From contig NZ_CADIKL010000047.1 of assembly GCF_902859945.1 (NCBI RefSeq), positions 1-63,921 of the forward strand: a stretch of DNA of 63,921 nt, written 5' to 3'. Under the pieces are notes generated by a model. It saw only the letters and a list, made by a program, of their open reading frames with translations. It ran no database searches and was not told the DNA's origin. Position numbers and translations under genes: made by a program. Origin of the DNA: Paraburkholderia caffeinitolerans. GTDB lineage: Bacteria; Pseudomonadota; Gammaproteobacteria; Burkholderiales; Burkholderiaceae. Positions 42,894 to 52,087 of the stretch are shown here, piece by piece (position 1 is the first letter of the stretch; each line of letters begins with the position of its first letter).

Positions 42894-45800
42894 ATGCGGA
42901 TCAACGTCAACATCCCGGTGCGTTTGTCGGTGGACCTCGACGCGATCGAGCATCGTCCGGCCGACCTCGACGCTGCGCTCGCGGCGGCGATGGCGCGCGC
43001 AATGCGGCGCTCGTCGGCGGTGACGGCGCGCTCCGGCGACCCAACGGCCATCGTCGTGCACGACCCGACGTTCCTGTGGCGCGGCGCGAACCTGCGCAGC
43101 GTCACGGCCGACACGCGCCAGGACACCGAGGCGCGCCTCGCGCGCGTGATCCAGCGTTCGGCGCGCACCCAGGCGACAAGCCCGGCCACGGGCACGACGG
43201 CAACGAGCGCGAGCCTGCGACGGCGACCATGGCGCGGCTGGCAAACGCTGACGAGCATTAACTTTCACGCCAAGGTCGGCGAGTACCTCGCGTACCTCGA
43301 CTCCTCCATTCACAGCCGCCTCACCGACTACGCCACCCTCTACGCAGACTACGAGGAGCAGTTGAAATGGGTCTCGCTGTGGGTCGTGCGGGTCGACCGT
43401 CCGTACCGGCGCGACGATCTTTCGGCGGAACTGTCCGCACGCGCGTCGGAGCTGAGCCGTGCGCACCCCGGACGCGAAGACGGGTTCTGGGTGATCAACT
43501 TGTCGGAGCCTGACCGCCAGCGCGTGATCGAAGTCGATCGCGACAACCTCGTTGCGGGCGCCACCCCCGACCTGCGAAGCAACAGCCGCTACCTTAGAGT
43601 CTACGGCGGCGAGCTCTACCTGATGCCCGGCGCGCAGGCGATCTTCACGATGATGGTCCTGCCGACCATCTCGCTGGAGACCTATGCGCGGCTCGGCACG
43701 CCGGCCGACGTCGAGGTCCGCAACCGCGACCTGGAGTTCCTCGTCTACCAGGACGGGTTTCGCGATGCGCTGGGCGTGTCGTGGACCGATTTCATCGCCG
43801 GAATGGGCGACGAGACGACGACGCTGCACGTGTCGCCTGTCGAGGTCACAGCGCCGGTGCTCCCGACGACGCTGCAGCAACTCGTCGAGACACGCGACCC
43901 GCTGCCGCCCGCCGGCCCGATCGCCTACCCCAAGCGCGACCTCTTCCTGCTCAACCAGAGCACTCTGGACACGCTGCCGGAAACCGTGCGCACAGCCGTC
44001 GCGCCATTGACGACCCCGGCCACGCTGGCACTCGATGCGGACGGCCGCTGGGGCCGCTGGCAGGTCGGCTGGCGCGGCGCGGTGCTGTCCGCGAGTTTCG
44101 CGCTGAGTGAGAACCAGCAGTTCACGGTCAGCCATCGTGCGCGGGCCGAGCAGATCGCGGATGCCATCGTCACGCTGCTCGGCAGTTATCCGCAGGGCGA
44201 TTCGCTGGCCGAAATCCCCTGGTGGAGCCGACTCGACGCGCTCTGCACCAGCGACCTCGGGGCCCGCGCCGGCGGGGCCGGTGGGCTCACGATATTCGAC
44301 CTCTGGATGGAAGCGCTGGAGCGGCGTGACGGCGGCCGGTGGTTCGACGCGCTGTTGGACAAGATGGCGAGCACGCGAGGCGATGCAGCCCTGCACTTCA
44401 TCCAGGCGGCCACGGTGTCCGCGCACTACAACGCGCATCCGCGCATCAGCCAGATGCGGAGCGACTACAACAACGCGACGCGCGCAGCGCTCAAAAACCG
44501 CTACTTCCCGGACAGCGGCGCGATATGGCTGCACCACGACGCTGACCGGCGCGTGGCGCGCAACGGCGTCGTTGCCGACGCGTACGCCGACTATGCATCG
44601 CACGCGCGTGTGAAGCATCTGCGCGAAGAACGGCGGGCCGAGTTCGACACCGCGCTGGAGACCGCGGCCAATCAGTTGCTCGCGGACATCATGGCCGGCC
44701 GGGTTGCCAAGGACTTCAACAACCAGGAGTTCGCGAACGAAGCGATCAACCGCGCGGTAGCCGCGATCCACCTCTCGAACGACGACTTCGAAACCGTGAC
44801 CCAGATCACGTCGTTGCGCGTGACGGCAATCGAGTTTGTCGTCGACCGCGGCATCGAACGCTACAACGTGACGTTCAACATGGTCCAGAAAATCGAAGGC
44901 GAATCGAGCTGGACCGACCTTCCCGGCACAAGCCGCACCAGCACGGAACTCGAATTCGAGTGGCTGCTGTTCGGCTGGGATCTGGGCCGCATGGGCGATC
45001 GGCTGGAGACGGTCGGGCTCGTGATCGGCGGCATTGCGGTGATCGCCGTCGCGTGGGAAGCCGGCATCGTCACCGCACTGGTCGAAGCAGCCGGCGGCAC
45101 CGGGGCCGTGCTGACCTCGGTATTCGTCTCGGAGATCCTCTATCTCGCCACCGCGAAGCACTACAGCCTCGAAGGCTTCGTGATGGCGGCAATCGACGGC
45201 TATCTGTTCGCGCTGACTTTCCGCTTCGCGGGCATCGGCGGGCGCGCGATCGCGCTGCGCATCGGACGCGCGACGATGTCGGACATCGTCGGTGGCTGGG
45301 TCGCGGAGCGGTTGTTCGTGGGCGTCGTCGGCGGGTCGCTCGGCGGCGGCGCGGTGGTGTTCTCGCATGGGCTCGCCGACACCCTGCTGCACGACGGGCC
45401 GGGGCCGAGCCTCGGCCAATACGTGCGGGGCATGACGATGGGCGCCGTGTTCGGACTGTTCGGCGAATTCGTGATTGGCCCGGCGCTGCAGGGCGCGTTT
45501 CGGGTCGGCGGACAAACCGTGCTGAACACCGCCGACGAAGCCATCGGGGTGATCCGCAGATCGGGCGTGTCGCCGGCCCGCTATGCGGCCGAGATCTCGC
45601 AGGCGCTGTCCGCGATCCGCGAGCGTCTCGCGACCTTTCTCGAAGAGTCGAGCGTCCAGACCATCATCACCGGCCTGCGCGAGCGCATGGCGACGCTCGG
45701 CGAAGGGCTGAGCCTCGGCGCCATCGGGCGGCGCTTCGAGTTCTCGATGTTCCGCCGCGTCTTCGAACTCGCGGACATCGGCATGGGTTCGGTGGAAACC

Positions 45801-47657
45801 GACGGGCTCGAACGGTTGTTGTCGACGACCGAGTCCGGTGCGGCGCGCATGTCGCAAGAAGAGTTGCTAGCGTTCCTGAACCGGGTGGCGCTCGACAAAG
45901 ACCGCGCGAGGCAACTGCTGAACGCGCTCGGGCGGCTTACTGACGAACGCGCGGGCGCGCTGATCGGCGGCGGGCAGCTCGAAGGCCTGGCGTCGTCGTC
46001 CAATCTGCTGCACCACCTGACGACTGGCGACATCAACCGCATCTGGGACGTGCTTGCCGGGCCGTCGTTCCGGCTCTCGGCCGCCGATTGCGACGCCTTC
46101 CTTGGCCGGCTCGCGCACTTTACCGACGAACAGCAGATATCGGCGCTGGAAATACTTCGTCGTCCGGATCAACTCGTGACGCCGGAAGGCGTCGCGCAGG
46201 CGCTCGAAAAAGGCGGCCTGGACGCCGGCGTCGGCGAGGGACTCGACCGCCTGTACGGCGCGCTGGAGTCGGCGGCAGCGGACACGCTGATGCGCGCGAT
46301 CCCGGCCGCCGACGCGCCCGGCTACCTGCACTGGCTTGGCTCGCAGCGGCAGGAAATCGTCAACCAGCTCGCGCAGGACGGCTACCTGGCGCCGCTCGCG
46401 AGCGCGCCGCATGCGCTCGACTTCATCGGCCGTAACGGGTTTGACTCGTTGCGCTCGCTCACGGGTGCGCACGGCCCGTTTGGCACCACGATTGCCGAGG
46501 CGGTGGCCGGCCTCGACGCCTTTGCCGGGGCGCTGCGCGCGTTCTCGCAGGACCAGCAGGATCTCGCAGTCGCCACGCTGCTGCGCGCCGGCAACCGGGT
46601 TCCGCCGGACTCGCTGCTGTTCGTGCTGCAACAGCAGCTGACGCTCGACGCAGAGCTTCAGCGCGCGCTGGACAACGTGTACGCCGAGCGCTCGGGCATG
46701 ACGGTGCAAGAATTTCAGCGGCTCACGGGCGCGCGCTTCGACTCGGCGCTGCGCGGGTTGTATCGCTCCGACCTGCAGATCTGGCGAGAACTGGGACACA
46801 TCGAGGCCATCACCCGCCACGACGAGGTCATGGAGATGCTGCGCCACGGCGCCAATCGCGCCCTGTTCCGGACTTTCGTGGGCCGCTATCCCGGCAACGA
46901 AGGCGTGGCAATCGACGCGCTCGGCCGGCTCCTCTCGCGCGTGCGCGCGCTGAGCGGCGGCAACTTGCAGCGCTTCGAGATGACCGACCTGATCCAGGCG
47001 CTCCAGTCAGTGAGCGATCGCGGGCCGACGCCGCTTGCCGAAATCGACCAGATCGCCGCCGACATCGGCCAGTCGGGTTTTCCGACCCGCACGGTTGGCA
47101 CCGGGCCGAGGGCCACTACCTTCCCTTCCGCAGCGGAGGAAGCGCGCGCGTACGTACGGCTGCTGGGCGACAACGTCACGCCGGCCCAGGCGCAAACGAT
47201 GCTCACGCTGCCAACCGATGTCAACGTGTCTACAGTTGAAGTCGCGGGTGAAGGCGAGAGAGGTCCAGACGTCCTGCTCACGACCGACACAGGGCAAACC
47301 ATCGGGCGCGAGTCGGTGGCCACGCGCATTCCCACCGTCGACCGCGCCGATCCGCTCGGCTCGCTCCAGCGGAACCTGAACAGCGTGAGTCTCAGCACCA
47401 AGGTTGACGCCTACGCCAGTGGCGGCACCTACGCCAGGCGTGGTGGGATTCGCTGGCTGCGCCGGGAGATCGATGTGCGCATCGATCCCTCCGTGGATGG
47501 CTTCTCTTATGACGCTCTGCTCGCGCAGATGCAGGCGGACGGATCGCTCGCGCCATTTCTGGACCGCGTGATCCGCGATAACGCCGGCTGGACGAATATC
47601 AGCCGGATTCGCTTCTACAATTCGCGAGGCGCCCTGGTTCACACCTGGACGCCCTGA
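42894..47657 (+). CDS. Giant 1587-aa protein: tape-measure or cargo candidate
   Basis: Not a family I recognise. Visible order: residues 1-40, a PVRLSV strand and an Ala-rich helix like the preceding small protein; ~100-430, mixed alpha/beta with Trp-rich segments; ~430-700, charged helices; ~705-870, several hydrophobic Gly-rich stretches that look membrane-active (LVIGGIAVIAVAWEAGIV, FVMAAIDGYLFALTF, AERLFVGVVGGSLGGG); ~900-1400, long helical repeats; ~1440-1587, an alpha/beta tail with GPDVLL (Asp1459), then GRESV (Glu1473). Position fits a tape measure, which often holds hydrophobic segments. The alpha/beta tail is more like a toxin. It could be both ruler and delivered effector. Confidence 0.75.
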   Translation: MRINVNIPVRLSVDLDAIEHRPADLDAALAAAMARAMRRSSAVTARSGDPTAIVVHDPTFLWRGANLRSVTADTRQDTEARLARVIQRSARTQATSPATGTTATSASLRRRPWRGWQTLTSINFHAKVGEYLAYLDSSIHSRLTDYATLYADYEEQLKWVSLWVVRVDRPYRRDDLSAELSARASELSRAHPGREDGFWVINLSEPDRQRVIEVDRDNLVAGATPDLRSNSRYLRVYGGELYLMPGAQAIFTMMVLPTISLETYARLGTPADVEVRNRDLEFLVYQDGFRDALGVSWTDFIAGMGDETTTLHVSPVEVTAPVLPTTLQQLVETRDPLPPAGPIAYPKRDLFLLNQSTLDTLPETVRTAVAPLTTPATLALDADGRWGRWQVGWRGAVLSASFALSENQQFTVSHRARAEQIADAIVTLLGSYPQGDSLAEIPWWSRLDALCTSDLGARAGGAGGLTIFDLWMEALERRDGGRWFDALLDKMASTRGDAALHFIQAATVSAHYNAHPRISQMRSDYNNATRAALKNRYFPDSGAIWLHHDADRRVARNGVVADAYADYASHARVKHLREERRAEFDTALETAANQLLADIMAGRVAKDFNNQEFANEAINRAVAAIHLSNDDFETVTQITSLRVTAIEFVVDRGIERYNVTFNMVQKIEGESSWTDLPGTSRTSTELEFEWLLFGWDLGRMGDRLETVGLVIGGIAVIAVAWEAGIVTALVEAAGGTGAVLTSVFVSEILYLATAKHYSLEGFVMAAIDGYLFALTFRFAGIGGRAIALRIGRATMSDIVGGWVAERLFVGVVGGSLGGGAVVFSHGLADTLLHDGPGPSLGQYVRGMTMGAVFGLFGEFVIGPALQGAFRVGGQTVLNTADEAIGVIRRSGVSPARYAAEISQALSAIRERLATFLEESSVQTIITGLRERMATLGEGLSLGAIGRRFEFSMFRRVFELADIGMGSVETDGLERLLSTTESGAARMSQEELLAFLNRVALDKDRARQLLNALGRLTDERAGALIGGGQLEGLASSSNLLHHLTTGDINRIWDVLAGPSFRLSAADCDAFLGRLAHFTDEQQISALEILRRPDQLVTPEGVAQALEKGGLDAGVGEGLDRLYGALESAAADTLMRAIPAADAPGYLHWLGSQRQEIVNQLAQDGYLAPLASAPHALDFIGRNGFDSLRSLTGAHGPFGTTIAEAVAGLDAFAGALRAFSQDQQDLAVATLLRAGNRVPPDSLLFVLQQQLTLDAELQRALDNVYAERSGMTVQEFQRLTGARFDSALRGLYRSDLQIWRELGHIEAITRHDEVMEMLRHGANRALFRTFVGRYPGNEGVAIDALGRLLSRVRALSGGNLQRFEMTDLIQALQSVSDRGPTPLAEIDQIAADIGQSGFPTRTVGTGPRATTFPSAAEEARAYVRLLGDNVTPAQAQTMLTLPTDVNVSTVEVAGEGERGPDVLLTTDTGQTIGRESVATRIPTVDRADPLGSLQRNLNSVSLSTKVDAYASGGTYARRGGIRWLRREIDVRIDPSVDGFSYDALLAQMQADGSLAPFLDRVIRDNAGWTNISRIRFYNSRGALVHTWTP

Positions 47658-47683
47658 CCGACGAGACCCTGCGGGACGAAACG

Positions 47684-48403
47684 ATGCGCGCGATAGACCT
47701 GAAATTGGACCTGCCACTGACGGGCGATCTGGCCGGCAACCCGACCACGATCCTCCGCCGCCTGGTGGCGCGCTGGTCGCCGGAGGTCTTTCTACCGATG
47801 GAGTGCCGCGCGACGGTCTCCGGGGAGCCGTTCTACTGGCCGCTCTCCGCCGCCCCGGAACTCGACGCGGCCCCCTGGCCCGGCGAGACAGTCGCTCAGC
47901 AGCCAGTCACGAAGCTTGATGGACACACCGCATTGAAGCCCGACGTCTTCGAGCAGCTTCCCGCCGGAGATCGCTATGCGGTGCAGTTGATTGGCGGCCT
48001 TCGCTTCGTCGAGCCGGACCTGTCTGCCGAGCCGGCCTGGTACGGCCGGGTCACGGCTGAGGACGCCGCTGGCCAGCCGCCGATTCTGCTCACGCTTGCC
48101 TATGTCAGTTTCCATTGGCAGGCGAACTGGCGCGAGATCCGCATGCGCTTCCCGATGCTCGGCTACCCGCTCAGCGGCCAGCTCCCGCGCTTCGACGACA
48201 AAGGCAGGCCAGTCGGGCAACAACCGGCGGACGTCGTGGAGCGCAATCGGCGCAGCGTGATCGGCGCGTTCTCGCACTGCGCGAGCGCGCTCGGTTTCGA
48301 GCCTGCGCAAGTGTCGTGGTCGGTGGAAACCGAAGAAGGCACGCCCGCGGCCGTGCACGAAGCCATCGCCGCGTTACTGCAGGAAGCAACCGGGAGGAAA
48401 TAG
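47684..48403 (+). CDS. Unrecognised structural protein of the injection system
   Basis: A 239-residue protein of no family known to me. It begins MRAIDLKLDLPLTGDLAGNP and is rich in beta-like segments with many Trp and Pro (FYWPLSAAPELDAAPWPGE, FVEPDLSAEPAWYGRVTAED, LAYVSFHWQANWREIRMRFPMLGYPLSG). A short helical C-terminus follows (AVHEAIAALLQEATGRK). No signal peptide or membrane segment is present. It lies between the giant protein and the GpU-like gene and touches the latter directly (TAG then ATG). A tail completion or baseplate-hub role is inferred. Confidence 0.7.
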   Translation: MRAIDLKLDLPLTGDLAGNPTTILRRLVARWSPEVFLPMECRATVSGEPFYWPLSAAPELDAAPWPGETVAQQPVTKLDGHTALKPDVFEQLPAGDRYAVQLIGGLRFVEPDLSAEPAWYGRVTAEDAAGQPPILLTLAYVSFHWQANWREIRMRFPMLGYPLSGQLPRFDDKGRPVGQQPADVVERNRRSVIGAFSHCASALGFEPAQVSWSVETEEGTPAAVHEAIAALLQEATGRK

Positions 48404-48898
48404 ATGGCCTCCAGCTACCAGAACTACGCGACCATCCCGTCGGCGATCATCTCGGACGGCATCCTGCCGATTCCGATCTGGGCCGTCACGACGATGAAGC
48501 TCACCGAGACCTACCACCTGCCGCCAATCGGCTCCACCGGCGCGCGGGCGATCGTGGGCGTGCACGACGACACCATCGACCTGACCGGCGTGCTGGTCGG
48601 CATGGAGCGTTTCGCATGGAAGCTCGCGCTCGAAACGCTGGCCGAGTCGAGCAAGCGCGGCACCGCGCTCGGCTCGTTCACGGGCGGCAAGGTATCGGGC
48701 CTGATCCTGATCACCGCGATGACGATCCGCACCGACATGCAGATCCAGTCGCTGACCTTCACGGCCAGCACGACGAAACGCGAAGCGCTCGACGTATCGA
48801 TCCAGCTCGCCTACATGCCGCTGCCCGGCGCGCTCGGCAAGCTGCTCGATCTCGCGAGCGTCGGCGTGGGCGCGCTGATGGACGTGGGGGGGAACTGA
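48404..48898 (+). CDS. GpU-like tail protein
   Basis: A 164-residue protein resembling phage P2 GpU (159 aa), a tail completion protein with a tube-like fold. The shared pattern is HDDTIDLTGVLVG followed by ALETLAESSKRGTAL, comparable to the DDDTITLSG...ALETMA region of GpU proteins as I remember them. It ends with small hydrophobic segments (LLDLASVGVGALMDVGG). GGAGG precedes the ATG. Its place between the tape-measure position and the hub matches the T-U-X-D order of P2-type tails. Confidence 0.6.
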   Translation: MASSYQNYATIPSAIISDGILPIPIWAVTTMKLTETYHLPPIGSTGARAIVGVHDDTIDLTGVLVGMERFAWKLALETLAESSKRGTALGSFTGGKVSGLILITAMTIRTDMQIQSLTFTASTTKREALDVSIQLAYMPLPGALGKLLDLASVGVGALMDVGGN

Positions 48899-48900
48899 CC

Positions 48901-49548
48901 ATGCCCGCGCCGCCCATCCCTGTCGACCGCTACCTGACGCCCGCCGACCCGCCAGCCGCCCCCGACGGCTTCGCGACCCTCGCGCAGAAGATCATGACCG
49001 GCATTCCGCAGCCCATCACGCTCGACGCCAACTTCACCGCCGTGCTCGCGGTGCCTACGGGACTCGGCGGCGAGTGGCAACAGGCAGACCCGTCCGCCGT
49101 GGTGTCGGTTAGCACCGTGCAGACGGACCCATGCGATCCGGCGGCGAATCCCGTTGTAAGCGCACCGGTCTGCAACGTCGAGCGCTCGACGGCGCGGCTG
49201 CTGATCCAGCGCGACGGCACCAACGTCGCGTCGATCCCGCTCACCGCCGGCTCGACGTTCACTGTGCCCGCCGACGGCGGCACGGCAGCGGGGCGTCTCG
49301 AAGTCTCGGTGCTGTCATGGGATCTGCGCGCGGGCTCGATGATCGGCCCCGGCGACTACGGCTCGACGCTCACGCTCGCGTGGCGCCGCAACGACACGGG
49401 CGTGCAGACCTTCGGGCCGGTGCCGCTCAATCCGTTCCTGCGCCTGCGTCTGCCGCCGAGCATCACGATGCGCTCGGTGGTCAGCCTGAACCTCGCGCAG
49501 GCAATTTATGACCGGCTGCGCATCACGATCCCGAGGGTGTTGCGATGA
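48901..49548 (+). CDS. Unrecognised beta-rich baseplate-associated protein
   Basis: A 215-residue protein starting two bases after the GpU-like stop. The N-terminus is Pro-rich (PVDRYLTPADPPAAPDGF). The middle looks like an immunoglobulin or beta-sandwich fold (SAVVSVSTVQ, STARLLIQRDGTNVASIPLTAGSTFTVPADG, GRLEVSVLSWDLRAG, STLTLAWRRND), and the C-terminus RSVVSLNLAQAIYDRLRITIPRVLR is helical. It occupies the slot of the LysM adaptor (P2 GpX or Afp7) but shows no LysM motif. It overlaps the hub gene as ATGA. Confidence 0.7.
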   Translation: MPAPPIPVDRYLTPADPPAAPDGFATLAQKIMTGIPQPITLDANFTAVLAVPTGLGGEWQQADPSAVVSVSTVQTDPCDPAANPVVSAPVCNVERSTARLLIQRDGTNVASIPLTAGSTFTVPADGGTAAGRLEVSVLSWDLRAGSMIGPGDYGSTLTLAWRRNDTGVQTFGPVPLNPFLRLRLPPSITMRSVVSLNLAQAIYDRLRITIPRVLR

Positions 49549-51677
49549 GCCTCCCGACGCTGTCTCCGAACCAGGTGATGATCGGCAACGCGTCCGGCTG
49601 GGCGCTCACGTTTCACACGGAGGACAAGGACGGCAAGATCTCGACCGACACCAATGCGCCGACCATGTTTTGTTCAGCCGACTATGAGGCGCGGCTGAGC
49701 GTAACGCTGCCGGCCGGGCTGGAGCCCGGCGCCGGTTCGATCACAATCGAAGGCATGACCGATGCCGATTACACGAAGATCGCCCAGACCGGCAAGGCGA
49801 CGCAGCCGACGGTCGTGCGGCTCTACCTGTACTGGATCGACGCGAACGCGAGCCCGCTCGGCTATCTCGCCAATCTCGGCGGACTGACCGACACGCTCGG
49901 CCGCTTCGATCCCGCGTCGATGGCGTCGTCGCTGGTCTCGGAGCTGCGGATTGTCAAGGTGTCGCGCGCGGCGGGTGTGCGCCGCTATGAAGCAACGATC
50001 GTGGGCAAGGAGCGGGTCTATCAAAACGTCTTCACGATGCGGATCGCGAAGCCGGTGAGCGCCAGCAAGCTCAGCGAAGCAGTCAAGGCGATCGCACAAG
50101 CCACCAGCGTCGACGTCAAGTTGCAGGGCTTTGGCGCCGATGGCTCGATGCCGACGAGCAGTGGAAATTCAAGCGGAAATTCAAGCGGCAATTCAAGCGG
50201 CAGTTCAGGCAGCAACCCGGGAACGAGTCCCGGCGACGAACAGGTAACGATCGAGACGGGCGGCACCTATGCTGCCGCGCTCACGGACCTCGCGAAACGG
50301 ATGGAGCAAGCAAGCGGCAAGTACGGCCGCGGCCTGATGGTAATCCGCAACGGCACGCTATATTTCGGAATCCGTCAATTTCCGCTCGAAGGCAGCTTGA
50401 AGACGTTGACGCTCGGCAGCGGACTGCTCCTCGCCGAGACGCTCGACCAGGTGCAGGCCAATCCTGACGCGTCCCCGGATTCAACAACATCCTCCGCGCC
50501 CGCGGCCCCCGCGGCTTCCCCTGCCCCCGCGGTCGCGCTTTCCCCAAAACGCCGCCAATTCAAGCTCACACTCAAGGGCCGGCCCGACATCAAGCCAGGC
50601 GACACGGCAAAATTCGACAGCCCCCCCGAGGAAATGACGACCCAGCCGGGTTTTCTGGATTCGTTGCTCGGCGGCGCATTCGCTGGCTCGATTCTTCCCG
50701 GCATGGGCGAGGACACGATCACCCATCCGATCAATCTTTACGTGACCTCGGTGACGCACGCGCTCGGCCGCGCAACCGGATTCGTGACGACCGTAACGGG
50801 CGTCGAAATCGTCGACCTGTCGCAGCCATGGGATACCGCGACCGGCGCGGGTGCCCATGCGCCGGGCCGTGCGACCGGCACCACGGGTGCCCGCTCGGAT
50901 GGCGCCGCATCGGCGGCCGCCGCAATCCGCCAGACGGTGCGCGAGGGCGCAGAAACGCCGCGCAGCGTCGACATCGGCGAGGTGCGCGGTTTTCATCCGT
51001 CCGGCGACGGCTCGACCGAGCCGCCCGGCCAGACCGAGCGTGTGTTTCGCGGCCTCGTCGATCCGGACGGGCGCGCGAATCAGGCACGGCGCCTCGACAT
51101 CCGGCGCGACACCCCCGCGCCGCTCGAAGGCGTGAGCTACGCGACGCCGTTCGCGTGGGGCAAATGCGGGCTCGTGCTGCCGCGCTACCCCGGCATGCGC
51201 GTGGTGCTCGCGCATCGCAACGGCCAGGCCGAGGATCCGGTGGACATCGGCGCATTGTGGACATCGGGGCACGGACCCGCCTCGCAGCCAGGCGACTACT
51301 GGCTGACGCTGCCCGCCGGGGTCGACGAGGGAAACCGCAGCCAGGCGGCCGACACAGCGACGCCGGCCGAGTATGCGGGCAAAGTCACAAACGACCTGAT
51401 CGACGCCGACGGCAACCGCATCATCGAGGTCGGCGAGCTCACGGTGCGGGTGGGCAGCGACCATCTCGGGAACGCGGGCGAGCGTCCTGACCGGCCATCG
51501 GACCAGGGGTCGGTGACGATCGAGCACACTGGCGGCCAATCGTCGATCGTGATGAAGCAGGACGGCAGCGTGACCATCACCGCGAAGAACATCACGCTCG
51601 ATGCCGGAACCGGAACCATCACGATGAAAGCGGACAGCGTCGACGTCCAGGTGAATTCCAACATGAACGTTCATTGA
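49545..51677 (+). CDS. Fused baseplate hub and spike protein (gpD/gpV, VgrG-like)
   Basis: A 710-residue central spike. The N-terminal ~430 residues are the hub (gp27/gpD-like: AVKAIAQATSVDVKLQGFG, TLTLGSGLL, GRPDIKPGDTAKF, YVTSVTHALGRATGFVTTVTGVEI). A Gly/Ser/Asn linker (GNSS repeats, residues 207-222) and an Ala/Pro linker (~305-330) interrupt it. An OB-fold follows at ~505-590 (RVFRGLVDPDGRANQARRLDI, YPGMRVVLAHRNGQAEDPVDIGALW). The C-terminal ~55 residues form a beta-helix spike (GSVTIEHTGGQSSIVM, SVTITAKNITLDAGTGTITMKADSVDVQVN). It is followed by its PAAR-like tip. Confidence 0.88.
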   Translation: MSLPTLSPNQVMIGNASGWALTFHTEDKDGKISTDTNAPTMFCSADYEARLSVTLPAGLEPGAGSITIEGMTDADYTKIAQTGKATQPTVVRLYLYWIDANASPLGYLANLGGLTDTLGRFDPASMASSLVSELRIVKVSRAAGVRRYEATIVGKERVYQNVFTMRIAKPVSASKLSEAVKAIAQATSVDVKLQGFGADGSMPTSSGNSSGNSSGNSSGSSGSNPGTSPGDEQVTIETGGTYAAALTDLAKRMEQASGKYGRGLMVIRNGTLYFGIRQFPLEGSLKTLTLGSGLLLAETLDQVQANPDASPDSTTSSAPAAPAASPAPAVALSPKRRQFKLTLKGRPDIKPGDTAKFDSPPEEMTTQPGFLDSLLGGAFAGSILPGMGEDTITHPINLYVTSVTHALGRATGFVTTVTGVEIVDLSQPWDTATGAGAHAPGRATGTTGARSDGAASAAAAIRQTVREGAETPRSVDIGEVRGFHPSGDGSTEPPGQTERVFRGLVDPDGRANQARRLDIRRDTPAPLEGVSYATPFAWGKCGLVLPRYPGMRVVLAHRNGQAEDPVDIGALWTSGHGPASQPGDYWLTLPAGVDEGNRSQAADTATPAEYAGKVTNDLIDADGNRIIEVGELTVRVGSDHLGNAGERPDRPSDQGSVTIEHTGGQSSIVMKQDGSVTITAKNITLDAGTGTITMKADSVDVQVNSNMNVH
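50163..50210 (+). repeat. 12-bp tandem repeat inside the hub gene
   Basis: Four tandem 12-base units, GGAAATTCAAGC, GGAAATTCAAGC, GGCAATTCAAGC and GGCAGTTCAGGC, encode GNSS, GNSS, GNSS, GSSG. The unit keeps the frame, so slippage would change linker length without breaking the gene. Its AAATTCAAG codons are unusually AT-rich for this genome. Confidence 0.85.
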
Positions 51678-51688
51678 GGAGCACCGCC

Positions 51689-52048
51689 ATGTCAGGAGTG
51701 CTGACAACCGCGAGCAATGTGACGTGCGGCCACGCGGGAAACGTATCGACCTCGAGCTCCACAAAGCTGCAGGTGAATGGCGCGGCCGTACTGCTGAAAA
51801 GCGGTATTGCGGGCCAGTCGATCGCGGGCTGCTCGACACCGCCCGCTTCCGATGCATCCGGCCCGACCGCGAAGCCGTGCGCGACGGTCGCCTCGGTGAC
51901 GGGCGGCCCCGCGACCAAGCTTCAGGCCGGCGGCCAACCCGTGATGCTCGACACGCTGGCGGGCACCACGGACGGCATGGTGGCCAAGACCACCCCGCAA
52001 CAACTGCTCGCGGGCATCGCCGGCCAAACAAAACTCACCGCCAGTTAG
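51689..52048 (+). CDS. PAAR-like spike tip protein
   Basis: A 119-residue protein expected to cap the spike and sharpen it with a bound metal. It reads MSGVLTTASNVTCGHAGNV, then VNGAAVLLKSGIAGQSIAGCSTP, then KPCATVASVTGGPATKLQAGGQPVMLDTLAGTTDG. The repeated V/L-x-V-x-G motifs and the Cys/His positions (C18, H20, C56, C73, approximate) fit PAAR-like tips of eCIS and phages rather than classical T6SS PAAR. GAGG precedes the ATG at 51689. It follows the spike gene by 11 bases. Confidence 0.75.
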   Translation: MSGVLTTASNVTCGHAGNVSTSSSTKLQVNGAAVLLKSGIAGQSIAGCSTPPASDASGPTAKPCATVASVTGGPATKLQAGGQPVMLDTLAGTTDGMVAKTTPQQLLAGIAGQTKLTAS

Positions 52049-52087
52049 CGCAAAGACGTACGTCAGGGCACCCCTCAGGGAGGACCG

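Noticed and set aside
42702..45857. Very long open frame (over 1000 codons) on the minus strand opposite the giant contractile-system gene
   Set aside because: It is the reverse shadow of high-GC codons: the product is His/Arg/Ala-rich without domains, lacks a ribosome-binding site, and the plus-strand gene is part of a tight operon.
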